From Oscillibacter sp. CAG:241 (GTDB lineage Bacteria > Bacillota > Clostridia > Oscillospirales > Oscillospiraceae): 32,335 nucleotides of DNA. This document shows positions 16,650 to 23,723 of this stretch, in pieces. The notes under the pieces were generated by a model. It made no database searches. It was not told where the DNA came from and worked only from the letters and a program-made list of their open reading frames with translations. The position numbers were made by a program, and so were the translations under genes. The stretch is from NCBI GenBank assembly GCA_000435975.1, contig FR884091.1, positions 1-32,335 of the forward strand, given 5' to 3'. Within the stretch, counting starts at the first letter, position 1; each line of letters opens with the position of its first letter.

Positions 16650-16763
16650 ATGACGACCTTTGGATTTATTATAATGCTGCTGGGCGCTGGTGCGTTTTCT
16701 GCGGGCGTGGTCCGTCTGGCGGACTGGATCGACCAGCCCCGTCCCCGCCGCCGCACCGCCTGA
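16650..16763 (+). CDS. 37-residue single-span membrane micropeptide, first gene of the repair operon
   Basis: I do not recognise this gene. ATG at 16650 follows GGAGG by 8 nt and the frame ends with TGA at 16761-16763, giving 37 residues. Residues 4-22 are hydrophobic (FGFIIMLLGAGAFSAGVV) and should span the membrane; the tail has DWID and a basic PRPRRR end. It is expressed from the strong promoter with the LexA-like operator, and the Shine-Dalgarno of the next gene overlaps its stop. SOS-induced small membrane proteins that delay division (YneA, SidA) are known in other bacteria, so a checkpoint role is a guess; anchoring the downstream repair protein is another. Confidence 0.75.
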   Translation: MTTFGFIIMLLGAGAFSAGVVRLADWIDQPRPRRRTA

Positions 16764-16774
16764 GGACATTGGCC

Positions 16775-18040
16775 ATGGAACTGCTGGATAAGCTGGCCAT
16801 CCTGGCCGATGCGGCTAAATATGATGCAGCCTGCACCTCCAGCGGCGTTCGCCGGGGCTCCCGCCCGGGTATGATCGGCAACACCACCTCCTCTGTAGCG
16901 GGTTGCTGCCACAGCTTTTCCGCCGACGGGCGATGTATCACCCTGCTGAAGGTTCTGATGACCAATCGCTGCGTGTACGACTGCAAATACTGTGTCAATC
17001 GCCGCTCTCACGACACACGGCGAGCCGCCTTTACGCCCCGGGAGCTGGCGGAACTGACCATTGAATTTTACCGGCGCAATTATATTGAGGGGCTGTTCCT
17101 CTCCTCTGGTGTGCTTCGCAGCCCGGACTACACAACCGAACAGATGATCGAATGTCTCCGACTGCTGCGGCAGGAATACCGGTTCAACGGATATATCCAC
17201 GCCAAAGCTATCCCCGGCACATCGCCGGAGCTGGTGCAGCAGCTGGGCCTCCTGGCGGATCGGCTCAGCGTGAATATCGAGCTCCCCTCCCAGGAGGGGC
17301 TGCAAACGCTGGCCCCGGATAAGAGCAAGCAGGCCATTCTGCGGCCCATGGCGCTGATTCGGGACCAGGCTGCCCAGAGTAAGGCAGAGCTGGTAAAGTA
17401 CAAGCACGCTTCGGTCTTTGCCCCGGCGGGTCAGAGCACCCAGCTCATCGTGGGAGCCACCCGGGACACGGACCGGCACATCCTGCACCTGACGGAGTCT
17501 CTGTATCAGAAGTATCGTCTCAAACGCGTGTTCTACTCCGCTTATGTCCCGGTAGTGGAGAACACCCTGCTCCCGTCTCTGGATACCAAACCGCCCCTGC
17601 TGCGGGAACACCGGCTGTATCAAGCCGACTGGCTTCTGCGCTTTTACGGCTTCAGGGCCCAGGAGCTGCTGGATGAAGCCCATCCGGACTTCAATCCCCT
17701 GCTGGATCCCAAGTGTCACTGGGCCCTATGCCATCTGGAGCGGTTCCCGGTGGAGGTTCGCAAGGCAGAGCCGGAAACGCTGCTGCGGGTGCCGGGTATC
17801 GGCCCGATCAGCGCCCGTCGCATTGTCACCGCCCGGCGGCACGCCGTCCTGCGGATGGAGGACTTGCCCAAGCTGGGCGTAGTGCTGAAACGCGCACAGT
17901 TTTTCATCACCTGTGGCGGCCGCATGCGCACGGGGCTGCACTTCTCCGCCTCTACCCTTTCCCGGCAGCTGGAGGCTATGGAACGAGGTCAGCTCCCGGC
18001 AGAGGAATGCCAGCAGCTGTCGCTGTTTGATGCGGGATAA
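16775..18040 (+). CDS. Putative DNA repair/modification radical SAM protein with HhH and clamp-binding motif
   Basis: This 421-residue protein belongs to the radical-SAM family found beside uracil-DNA-glycosylase-like partners and named putative DNA modification/repair protein; its reaction is unknown. Cys66, Cys70 and Cys73 (CVYDCKYC) bind the 4Fe-4S cluster that cleaves S-adenosylmethionine. Residues 339-355 (VPGIGPISARRIVTARR) form a helix-hairpin-helix, a non-specific DNA-binding element. The C-terminus has QLSLF at 414-418, the consensus for binding the DNA polymerase sliding clamp. The ATG at 16775 is 9 nt from GAGG; a TTG two codons earlier is less well placed. It follows the micropeptide by 11 nt and precedes its usual partner. 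Confidence 0.92.
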   Translation: MELLDKLAILADAAKYDAACTSSGVRRGSRPGMIGNTTSSVAGCCHSFSADGRCITLLKVLMTNRCVYDCKYCVNRRSHDTRRAAFTPRELAELTIEFYRRNYIEGLFLSSGVLRSPDYTTEQMIECLRLLRQEYRFNGYIHAKAIPGTSPELVQQLGLLADRLSVNIELPSQEGLQTLAPDKSKQAILRPMALIRDQAAQSKAELVKYKHASVFAPAGQSTQLIVGATRDTDRHILHLTESLYQKYRLKRVFYSAYVPVVENTLLPSLDTKPPLLREHRLYQADWLLRFYGFRAQELLDEAHPDFNPLLDPKCHWALCHLERFPVEVRKAEPETLLRVPGIGPISARRIVTARRHAVLRMEDLPKLGVVLKRAQFFITCGGRMRTGLHFSASTLSRQLEAMERGQLPAEECQQLSLFDAG

Positions 18041-18044
18041 GACC

Positions 18045-18905
18045 ATGGAAGATGTGATTTTTCAATACGACGGAAGCTTTCAGGGCTTTCTGTGCTGCGT
18101 GTTCGACAGCTATTTCCATAAAGAATTCCCCATCGCCTTTTGCAGCGATGAGGAATGTGTTTCCCTGTATCCCGTGCGGGTGGTGATCACACGGCAGGAC
18201 CATAGCCAGCGGGTATATGCCAGTCTGGAGCGTCTTTCCAAAACGGCGCTGCGGGTTCTGCGCCGAGCGTGGCTGACCTGCATGGAGGATAAGGAACTCC
18301 GTCTGTATGCCTTCATCCGTAAGCTCTATGACCAGGGCCCAGGATTTATGCACAGCAAGGCGGACGACGTGTACTATCCCATTGCCTGTGCCCTGCGGCA
18401 TCTAAGCGGTGAGCTGGAAAAGCTCCGTGGCTTCGTACGGTTTTCAGACTACAACGGCGTTTTAGGCGGCGAAATCGAGCCCAAAAACCGGGTGCTTCCC
18501 CTGCTGGCTGGCCACTTTTGCAGCCGCATGTCCGGAGAGTCTTTTTTTCTGTATGACCGCACCCACGGCGAGTTGCTGCTGTACGCCAAGGGCCAGCGGC
18601 GCATTGTTCCGGTAGACCATCTGACGCTGGATCTGCCCAGTCGGGAAGAACTTCAATACCGTGCCTTGTGGAAGGAATTTTTCAACACTGTGTCCATCCG
18701 GGAGCGTATCAATCCTCGTTGCCAGAACACATTTCTTCCCAAGCGCTACCGTGGGACCATGACGGAGTTTCTGCCGACGGACTATGAGCAATTCAGTCGT
18801 CCAGCAGCTTCCGCAGATTTGCCAGCCCACGGCGCTCCAGCCGCGATACCTGCACCTGGGATACTCCCAGGATCCGGGCCGTCTGCTCCTGAGTCAGCCC
18901 CTTAA
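18045..18905 (+). CDS. Partner protein of the radical SAM enzyme (DUF4130-type, probable DNA metabolism protein)
   Basis: This 286-residue protein resembles the family encoded next to the preceding radical-SAM protein and in some species fused to a uracil-DNA-glycosylase-like domain. The first 245 or so residues fit: an N-terminal YDGSFQGFLCCVF, PIACALRHLSGELEKLRGFVRF, LPLLAGHFCSRM and an end near FLPKRY..MTEF. No glycosylase domain follows. The last 40 or so residues are low-complexity, rich in Pro and Ala, and read antisense to the sigF 3' end with a 113-bp convergent overlap, so the tail is probably a recent extension. The start lies 4 nt after the previous stop, with a weak Shine-Dalgarno; an ATG at 18030 is an alternative. 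Function unknown. Confidence 0.85.
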   Translation: MEDVIFQYDGSFQGFLCCVFDSYFHKEFPIAFCSDEECVSLYPVRVVITRQDHSQRVYASLERLSKTALRVLRRAWLTCMEDKELRLYAFIRKLYDQGPGFMHSKADDVYYPIACALRHLSGELEKLRGFVRFSDYNGVLGGEIEPKNRVLPLLAGHFCSRMSGESFFLYDRTHGELLLYAKGQRRIVPVDHLTLDLPSREELQYRALWKEFFNTVSIRERINPRCQNTFLPKRYRGTMTEFLPTDYEQFSRPAASADLPAHGAPAAIPAPGILPGSGPSAPESAP

Positions 18906-19503
18906 AAAAACGCAGCAGAATGGTCATCTTTTCCCGTTCCGGCAAAGCGTCGATGGCTTCCCGCAGGGCGATGCGCTCCACCATGCTTTCCTCCGGGCTG
19001 TCGGTACCCAAGGTAGATTCCAGGGTCAGTCCTTCCGCCGTTTCCTGCTGCAGGGATTCCGGCACACCGGTGGCCAGCTCCACACTGGCAATTTCCTCCG
19101 GTGTCAGGCCCGTCTCCTCCGACAGCTCCGACAGGCGCGGGTCCCGGCCCAACCGGTACCGCAGCCGCTCCCGGGCGGCGGACAGGGCCTGTCCCTTTTC
19201 GCGGATGCTGCGCCCTACCTTAATGGCTCCGTCGTCCCGCAGAAAACGCCGTATCTCCCCAGCGATTTTCGGAACGGCATAGGTGGAAAACTGCGTTCCA
19301 TATGTGAGGTTAAACCCCTTTACAGCTTTGATAAATCCAATGCATCCCAGCTGATACAGATCATCCGTCTCTACCCCGCAGCCATAGTATCGCCGGACGA
19401 TGCTCCAAATCAGCCCGGCATTCTCCTGCAGCACCTGCTCGCAGGCTGCGTCGTCGCCATTCTGGGCCCGATCCAGCAGGGCAAACAGCTCGCCGCTGCT
19501 CAT
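18793..19503 (-). CDS. sigF: Forespore sigma factor sigma-F
   Basis: Sigma-F is the first compartment-specific sigma factor of sporulation, active in the forespore. The 236-residue protein has region 2 (ENAGLIWSIVRRYY, DDLYQLGCIGFIKAVKGF, TQFSTYAVPKIAGEIRRFLRDDG), region 3, and region 4 ending LTQEQTARILGVSQVQVSRLERRGLANL with its helix-turn-helix. I start at 19503 because that ATG overlaps the spoIIAB stop as ATGA. The gene order with spoIIAA and spoIIAB makes it sigF rather than sigG. The anti-sigma factor SpoIIAB holds it inactive until SpoIIAA releases it. Confidence 0.95.
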   Translation of the reverse strand: MSSGELFALLDRAQNGDDAACEQVLQENAGLIWSIVRRYYGCGVETDDLYQLGCIGFIKAVKGFNLTYGTQFSTYAVPKIAGEIRRFLRDDGAIKVGRSIREKGQALSAARERLRYRLGRDPRLSELSEETGLTPEEIASVELATGVPESLQQETAEGLTLESTLGTDSPEESMVERIALREAIDALPEREKMTILLRFFKGLTQEQTARILGVSQVQVSRLERRGLANLRKLLDD

Positions 19504-19943
19504 CGACGGCCAGACAGCCGCGGTACAATGCGCTTGCGCATAGACACCACGGTTCCCTTTCCGGGAGTGGACTTCACCGTCAGCTTGTCCATGAAGCTCT
19601 CCATGATGGTAAAGCCCATGCCGCTGCGTTCCTCGCCGCCGGTGGTGAAAAGCGGCTGCCGAGCCTGCTGCACATTGTCGATGCCCCGGCCCCAATCCCG
19701 CACGGTCAGTTCCAATATGCCGCCCTCCAGAATGCGCAGCTTCATGACAATTTTCCCCAGCTTATCCGGATAGGCGTGAACGATGGCGTTGGTCACCGCC
19801 TCACTGACGGCGGTTCTGATATCCCCCACCTCGTCCAGCGTAGGATCCAGCTGCGCGGCAAAGGCTGCCGCGGCAGTCCGGGCGAAGGCCTCATTGGTGC
19901 TGCGGCTGAGAAACTCCAGCGTCACATAATTTTCCACTTTCAT
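19500..19943 (-). CDS. spoIIAB: Anti-sigma-F factor / serine kinase SpoIIAB
   Basis: SpoIIAB is a GHKL-fold kinase that binds sigma-F and phosphorylates SpoIIAA. The 147-residue protein shows the N box SEAVTNAIVHAY, the G1 motif DWGRGID and the G2-like GMGFTIM that together hold ATP. The ATG at 19943 lies 10 nt from AGGAGG; a GTG three codons earlier is too close. It sits 18 nt after spoIIAA and overlaps sigF by 4 bp, which helps keep the stoichiometry of sigma and anti-sigma. Confidence 0.95.
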   Translation of the reverse strand: MKVENYVTLEFLSRSTNEAFARTAAAAFAAQLDPTLDEVGDIRTAVSEAVTNAIVHAYPDKLGKIVMKLRILEGGILELTVRDWGRGIDNVQQARQPLFTTGGEERSGMGFTIMESFMDKLTVKSTPGKGTVVSMRKRIVPRLSGRR

Positions 19944-19961
19944 TATGTACACCCCTCCTTC

Positions 19962-20267
19962 TTATTCCAAGGTCACAAATCTGTCCAGCCCTGCTGCTTC
20001 CAGCACCTTTCTCGGCTGGGGCCCAGCATTCCGCAGGACTATGCTGCCGCCCAGCTCCCGCATGCGCTGCCTTGCCCGCATGACCACGGCAATGCCGGAG
20101 CTATCCATAAAGGTCACCCCAGACCAATCCAGCACCAGCCGCAGCGGCAGTGCCGACTCGATGGACCGCTCCAGTTGACCCGCGATCTCATGGGCTCCGT
20201 GGTGGTCTAGTTCCCCTTTCAGGATGATTTCCAGGCATCGTTCCTCCCGCCTGGTCACGATTTCCAT
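19962..20267 (-). CDS. spoIIAA: Anti-anti-sigma factor SpoIIAA
   Basis: SpoIIAA is the STAS-domain switch protein that, when dephosphorylated by SpoIIE, attacks SpoIIAB and frees sigma-F. It has 101 residues. The segment FMDSSGIAVV holds the phosphorylated serine (Ser57, aligning with Ser58 of the Bacillus protein). The ATG at 20267 has GGAG 9 nt upstream. It heads the operon. Sigma-H normally transcribes this operon, but I could not find a convincing sigma-H promoter in the 110 bp before the structured element. Confidence 0.95.
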   Translation of the reverse strand: MEIVTRREERCLEIILKGELDHHGAHEIAGQLERSIESALPLRLVLDWSGVTFMDSSGIAVVMRARQRMRELGGSIVLRNAGPQPRKVLEAAGLDRFVTLE

Positions 20268-20376
20268 ACATGCTCACTCCTTTTCCGTCTGATCAAGACA
20301 ATCCGGTTTGTCCAATATCTTTCCGAATTTAATCGCTATTCCCCGCAGGCACCATGACCCTCGGAGCCTTGCAGAA

Positions 20377-20412
20377 AAAATCACCGCAGATCAAATGATC
20401 TGCGGTGATTTT
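20377..20412. repeat. 36-nt palindrome, copy 1
   Basis: A perfect 17-bp stem (20377-20393 with 20396-20412) has only two unpaired bases at the centre, and is flanked by A and T runs. On the minus strand it is followed by TTTTTTCTGC, so it can work as an intrinsic terminator. It is identical over all 36 nt to copy 2 at 20562. Confidence 0.95.
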
Positions 20413-20561
20413 GAGCGCGTCAAATTTTTGCCGCGCTCTGACGCCTTTTCATCGTCTCTGAAAAGGCGAAGGATTGAAAACGAAAGACACCCCTGATGGG
20501 TTTCTTTCGTAACTATCTTCCTTTCCGCTTCTGATGTCCCTGCGGGCCCCGGAAAGGTCAT

Positions 20562-20597
20562 AAAATCACCGCAGATCAAATGATCTGCGGTGATTTT
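20562..20597 (-). terminator. 36-nt palindrome, copy 2, probable valS terminator
   Basis: This copy is identical to the one at 20377 and lies 48 bp past the valS stop. On the minus strand the 17-bp stem ends in TTTT, then ATGACC, a short U-tract; read-through would enter the hairpin array and reach copy 1, which has the better tail. Confidence 0.75.
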
Positions 20598-20645
20598 ATC
20601 ATATATGGCGTCTATTTTCTGTCGGAAGCCGCCGGGAGTGAAAAA

Positions 20646-23276
20646 TCAGCCGCGCATTGCCTGGGCGGATTCCTCCAGCTTGACAATGAGGGCACGGGCC
20701 TTGTCGGCCTTTTCGCGCTCGGCATTGACCACCGCCTCCGGAGCCTTGGATACAAAGCTCTCGTTCTGGAGCTTCTTTTCAATGCGCTCCAGATTTTCCC
20801 TGGCCTTGGTGATCTCCTTGCCGATGCGCTCCAGCTCCTTCTCAATGTCCACCAACTCCGCCAGAGGCAGATACATGGTGGCATCGTGGGTGGACACCGT
20901 CACCATGCCGTTGAGGTCCTGGGGAGTCTGGGTTCCCACCTCCACCTCGCTGGCGTAGGCCAAACGGGTGATGAAGTCACGGCCGCCGACATAAATCTCG
21001 GGGGTCTGGCTGGTAATGATGATCTTTGCCTTCCGGGACGGAGGCACGTTCATCTCAGCCCGACGGGCACGGACAGCGGAAATGGCGTCCTTTACCGCCT
21101 CCATGGCCCGTTCCTCCGCAGCAAAGTCAAACTCCTGACGATAAGTGGGCCACTGAGCACGAATCAGGTAGTCGCCCTCATGAGGCAGCGCCTGCCAGAT
21201 CTCCTCGGTGATGAAGGGCATGAAGGGGTGCAGCAGCTCCAGCACCCGCAGCAGCACATAGCACAGCACGTTCTGGGCGGCCAGCTTGGCCTCCTCATCC
21301 TCGCCGTACAGGCGGGTCTTGGTCAGCTCGATATACCAGTCGCAGTAGGTGTCCCAGATAAAGTCATAGATCTTGGCGGAGGCCACACCCAACTCATAGG
21401 CCTCCATGTTGTCGGTAACCTCGCGGATCAGCGTGTTCAGCTTGCTGAGGACCCACTTGTCCTCCAACTCCAGCTTCTCCGGCAGCTCCACCCGCTCGAT
21501 GGTCAGATTCATCATCACATAGCGAGACGCATTCCAGATTTTATTGGCAAAGTTGCGCATTGCCTCGCACTTTTCCACGAAGAAGCGCATATCATTGCCG
21601 GGGCTGTTGCCAGTGATCAGGTTGAAGCGCAGAGCGTCGGCGCCGAACTTGTCTGCCATCTCCAGGGGGTCGATGCCGTTGCCCAGAGACTTGGACATTT
21701 TGCGGCCCTTGTCGTCCCGAACCAGGCCGTGGATCAGCACGGTCTTAAACGGTTCCTTCTTCATCTGCTCCATGCCGGAAAAGATCATGCGGGCCACCCA
21801 GAAGAAGATGATATCATAGCCGGTGACCAGCACAGAGGTGGGATACCAGTATTGCAGGTCTTTGGCGTCTTTGTCGGGCCAGCCCAGGGTGGAGAAGGGC
21901 CACAGAGCGGAGCTGAACCAGGTGTCCAGCACATCCTCCTCCCGGGTCAGATGCGTGCTGCCGCACTTTTCACACTGGGTGGGGTCCTGACGGCTGACGT
22001 TGATATGGCCGCAGTCATCGCAGGTCCAGGCGGGGATCTGGTGGCCCCACCACAGCTGGCGGGAAATGCACCAATCGTGGACATTCTCCATCCAGTTGAT
22101 ATACGTCTTGGTAAAACGCTCGGGGACAAACTTGACCGTGCCGTCCTGCACCACGCGGATGGCCTCCTTGGCCAGGGGCGCCATCTTCACAAACCACTGA
22201 GCGGAGATCAGCGGCTCCACATCGTTGTGGCAGCGGTAGCAGGTGCCCACATTGTGGGAATAATCCTCGGTCTTGACCAGGTAACCCTGCTCCTCCAGGT
22301 CCTTGACGATGGCCTTGCGGCACTCGTAGCGGTCCATGCCGTTGTACTTGCCGCCGTTTTCGTTGATGGTGCCGTCGTCAGCGATGACACGGATGACCTC
22401 CAGATTATGGCGCAGACCCACCTCGAAGTCGTTGGGGTCGTGGGCGGGAGTCATCTTCACCGCGCCAGTACCAAAGCCGATCTCGCAGTATTCATCGCCC
22501 ACAATGGGAATCTCGCGGTTCATAATGGGCAGGATGCAGGTCTTGCCGATCAGATGCTTGAACTTCTCGTCCTCCGGGTTCACAGCCACACCGGTATCGC
22601 CCATCATGGTTTCCGGACGGGTGGTGGCTACCACGATGTCGCCGCTGCCGTCCGCCAGGGGGTAACGGATATACCACAGGTGGCCAGGCTTATCGGTATA
22701 CTCCACCTCGGCGTCGGATAACGCCGTCAGGCAGTGGGGGCACCAGTTGATGATGCGGCTGCCCTTGTAAATGAGCCCCTTGTCATACAGTTCGCAGAAC
22801 GTCTCCCGGACGGCACGGGAGCAGCCCTCGTCCATAGTAAAGCGAGAGCGGTCCCAGTCACAGGAGGAACCCATCTTCTTCTGCTGCTCTACAATGCGGT
22901 TGCCGTACTTTTCCTTCCAGGCCCATACGCGCTCCAGGAACTTCTCCCGACCCAGGTCATAGCGGGTCAGGCCCTCCTGACGCAGGTTTTCCTCCACCTT
23001 GATCTGGGTGGCGATTCCGGCGTGGTCCGTACCGGGCAGCCACAGGGCCTCATATCCCTGCATCCGCTTGAAGCGAATAAGAATATCCTGCAGCGTGGCA
23101 TCCATGGCGTGGCCCATGTGCAGCTGCCCCGTGACGTTGGGGGGCGGCATCACGATGGAAAAAGGCTTTTTGTCCGGGTTCGGCTCCGCACTGAAGCAGC
23201 CGCCGTCCATCCACATCTGGTAGATCCGGGGCTCCACCTGCCGGGGATCGTACACCTTGGGTAATTCTTTGCGCAT
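20646..23276 (-). CDS. valS: Valyl-tRNA synthetase
   Basis: ValS charges tRNA-Val with valine and removes mischarged threonine. From MRKELPKVYDPRQ the protein has 876 residues, a normal length. The class I signature is HMGHA (in GQLHMGHAMDATL) and the second is KMSKS (GRKMSKSLGNGIDP). The editing domain (with TTRPETMMGDT) lies between them, and a C-terminal coiled coil (IEKELERIGKEITKARENLERIEKKL) closes the protein. The start at 23276 has AAGGAG 7 nt upstream; an ATG two codons earlier is too close. Expression is controlled by the T-box leader upstream. Confidence 0.97.
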   Translation of the reverse strand: MRKELPKVYDPRQVEPRIYQMWMDGGCFSAEPNPDKKPFSIVMPPPNVTGQLHMGHAMDATLQDILIRFKRMQGYEALWLPGTDHAGIATQIKVEENLRQEGLTRYDLGREKFLERVWAWKEKYGNRIVEQQKKMGSSCDWDRSRFTMDEGCSRAVRETFCELYDKGLIYKGSRIINWCPHCLTALSDAEVEYTDKPGHLWYIRYPLADGSGDIVVATTRPETMMGDTGVAVNPEDEKFKHLIGKTCILPIMNREIPIVGDEYCEIGFGTGAVKMTPAHDPNDFEVGLRHNLEVIRVIADDGTINENGGKYNGMDRYECRKAIVKDLEEQGYLVKTEDYSHNVGTCYRCHNDVEPLISAQWFVKMAPLAKEAIRVVQDGTVKFVPERFTKTYINWMENVHDWCISRQLWWGHQIPAWTCDDCGHINVSRQDPTQCEKCGSTHLTREEDVLDTWFSSALWPFSTLGWPDKDAKDLQYWYPTSVLVTGYDIIFFWVARMIFSGMEQMKKEPFKTVLIHGLVRDDKGRKMSKSLGNGIDPLEMADKFGADALRFNLITGNSPGNDMRFFVEKCEAMRNFANKIWNASRYVMMNLTIERVELPEKLELEDKWVLSKLNTLIREVTDNMEAYELGVASAKIYDFIWDTYCDWYIELTKTRLYGEDEEAKLAAQNVLCYVLLRVLELLHPFMPFITEEIWQALPHEGDYLIRAQWPTYRQEFDFAAEERAMEAVKDAISAVRARRAEMNVPPSRKAKIIITSQTPEIYVGGRDFITRLAYASEVEVGTQTPQDLNGMVTVSTHDATMYLPLAELVDIEKELERIGKEITKARENLERIEKKLQNESFVSKAPEAVVNAEREKADKARALIVKLEESAQAMRG

Positions 23277-23304
23277 AGTCATTCTCCTTATTTGAGTATT
23301 TGGC

Positions 23305-23574
23305 AAAACAAAAAGGCCCGCTCTGTTTTGCCACAGCAAAACAGGGCGAACCATAAAAAGTCCGTGGTACCACCTGTATTCGGGAAATCCCGCACTCATG
23401 GGCGCAAATACGCCCTGTCCCGATAACGGAGGACCCACCGTTGCAGCCTACTGTCAGTTCAGCCCAAGGCTCCGGGACGACTTGGGCGGCGCATCACGGG
23501 AGCTTGCACCAACCGCTCCCTCTCTCGGCATCCGCATACCGCCTACTGCTTCCCATCTCAGCCGTTCTCAATAT
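23305..23574 (-). promoter_or_regulatory. T-box riboswitch controlling valS
   Basis: This explains the 447-bp gap before valS. The T-box core AGGTGGTACCACGGA (23375-23361) carries TGGT, which pairs with the ACCA 3' end of uncharged tRNA-Val. Upstream, GCAGTAGGCGG and ACAGTAGGCTGC can frame the specifier loop of Stem I; a GTA (23451-23449) followed by a purine is a plausible valine specifier codon. When uncharged tRNA-Val accumulates the antiterminator forms and valS is transcribed. The T-box identity is firm; the specifier assignment is tentative. Confidence 0.92.
23311..23348 (-). terminator. T-box terminator before valS
   Basis: On the minus strand CTGTTTTGC pairs with GCAAAACAG, with further GCC/GGC pairing below, followed by CTTTTTG. 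The 5' part overlaps the stretch that would form the antiterminator with the T-box motif, as expected of a tRNA-controlled switch. Confidence 0.88.
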
Positions 23575-23580
23575 GTGGGC

Positions 23581-23609
23581 ATTCTACACCATTTCCGGAA
23601 AAATGTCAA
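23581..23609 (-). promoter_or_regulatory. Promoter of valS
   Basis: TTGACA (23609-23604) and TAGAAT (23586-23581) lie 17 nt apart on the minus strand, placing the start of transcription just before the T-box Stem I. Confidence 0.88.
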
Positions 23610-23658
23610 CCATTCCTTTTCCTGAACTTCAGAATTTGTTCAAAATCTGGTCTGATAC

Positions 23659-23687
23659 TTGATTTATTCACAAATTTATGGTATATC
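23659..23687 (+). promoter_or_regulatory. Possible promoter of the VTT-domain protein gene
   Basis: TTGATT (23659-23664) and TATATC (23682-23687) are 17 nt apart, with TGG just before the -10 as an extended element. It is about 40 nt from the start codon and divergent from valS. Confidence 0.55.
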
Positions 23688-23723
23688 TTCTTCTATATTT
23701 GGCTCAAGGAGGCTGTGCCATCC

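Larger units (their letters stand above)
20377..20597. other. Non-coding array of six consecutive hairpins bounded by identical palindromes
   Basis: The 221-bp element fills most of the 378-bp gap between spoIIAA and valS. In order it contains: palindrome copy 1; GAGCGCG/CGCGCTC (20413-20419, 20432-20438); CGCCTTTTC/GAAAAGGCG (20442-20450, 20460-20468); a 12-bp stem with one mismatch (20481-20492, 20498-20509); CCTTTCCG/CGGAAAGG (20520-20527, 20550-20557); and palindrome copy 2. Nearly every base lies in or between stems. Short open frames cross it but start or end in the palindromes and look accidental. It may be a structured RNA, a small mobile element of MITE type, or a terminator duplicated around an insert. 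Confidence 0.8.

Noticed and set aside
20308..20579. Two 62-codon frames crossing the hairpin array
   Set aside because: Both begin or end inside the palindromes and are made of hairpin sequence; no Shine-Dalgarno of note. Better explained as structured non-coding DNA.
20580..22721. Long plus-strand open frame opposite valS
   Set aside because: Low-complexity composition and complete overlap with the conserved valS core; no plausible start signal.
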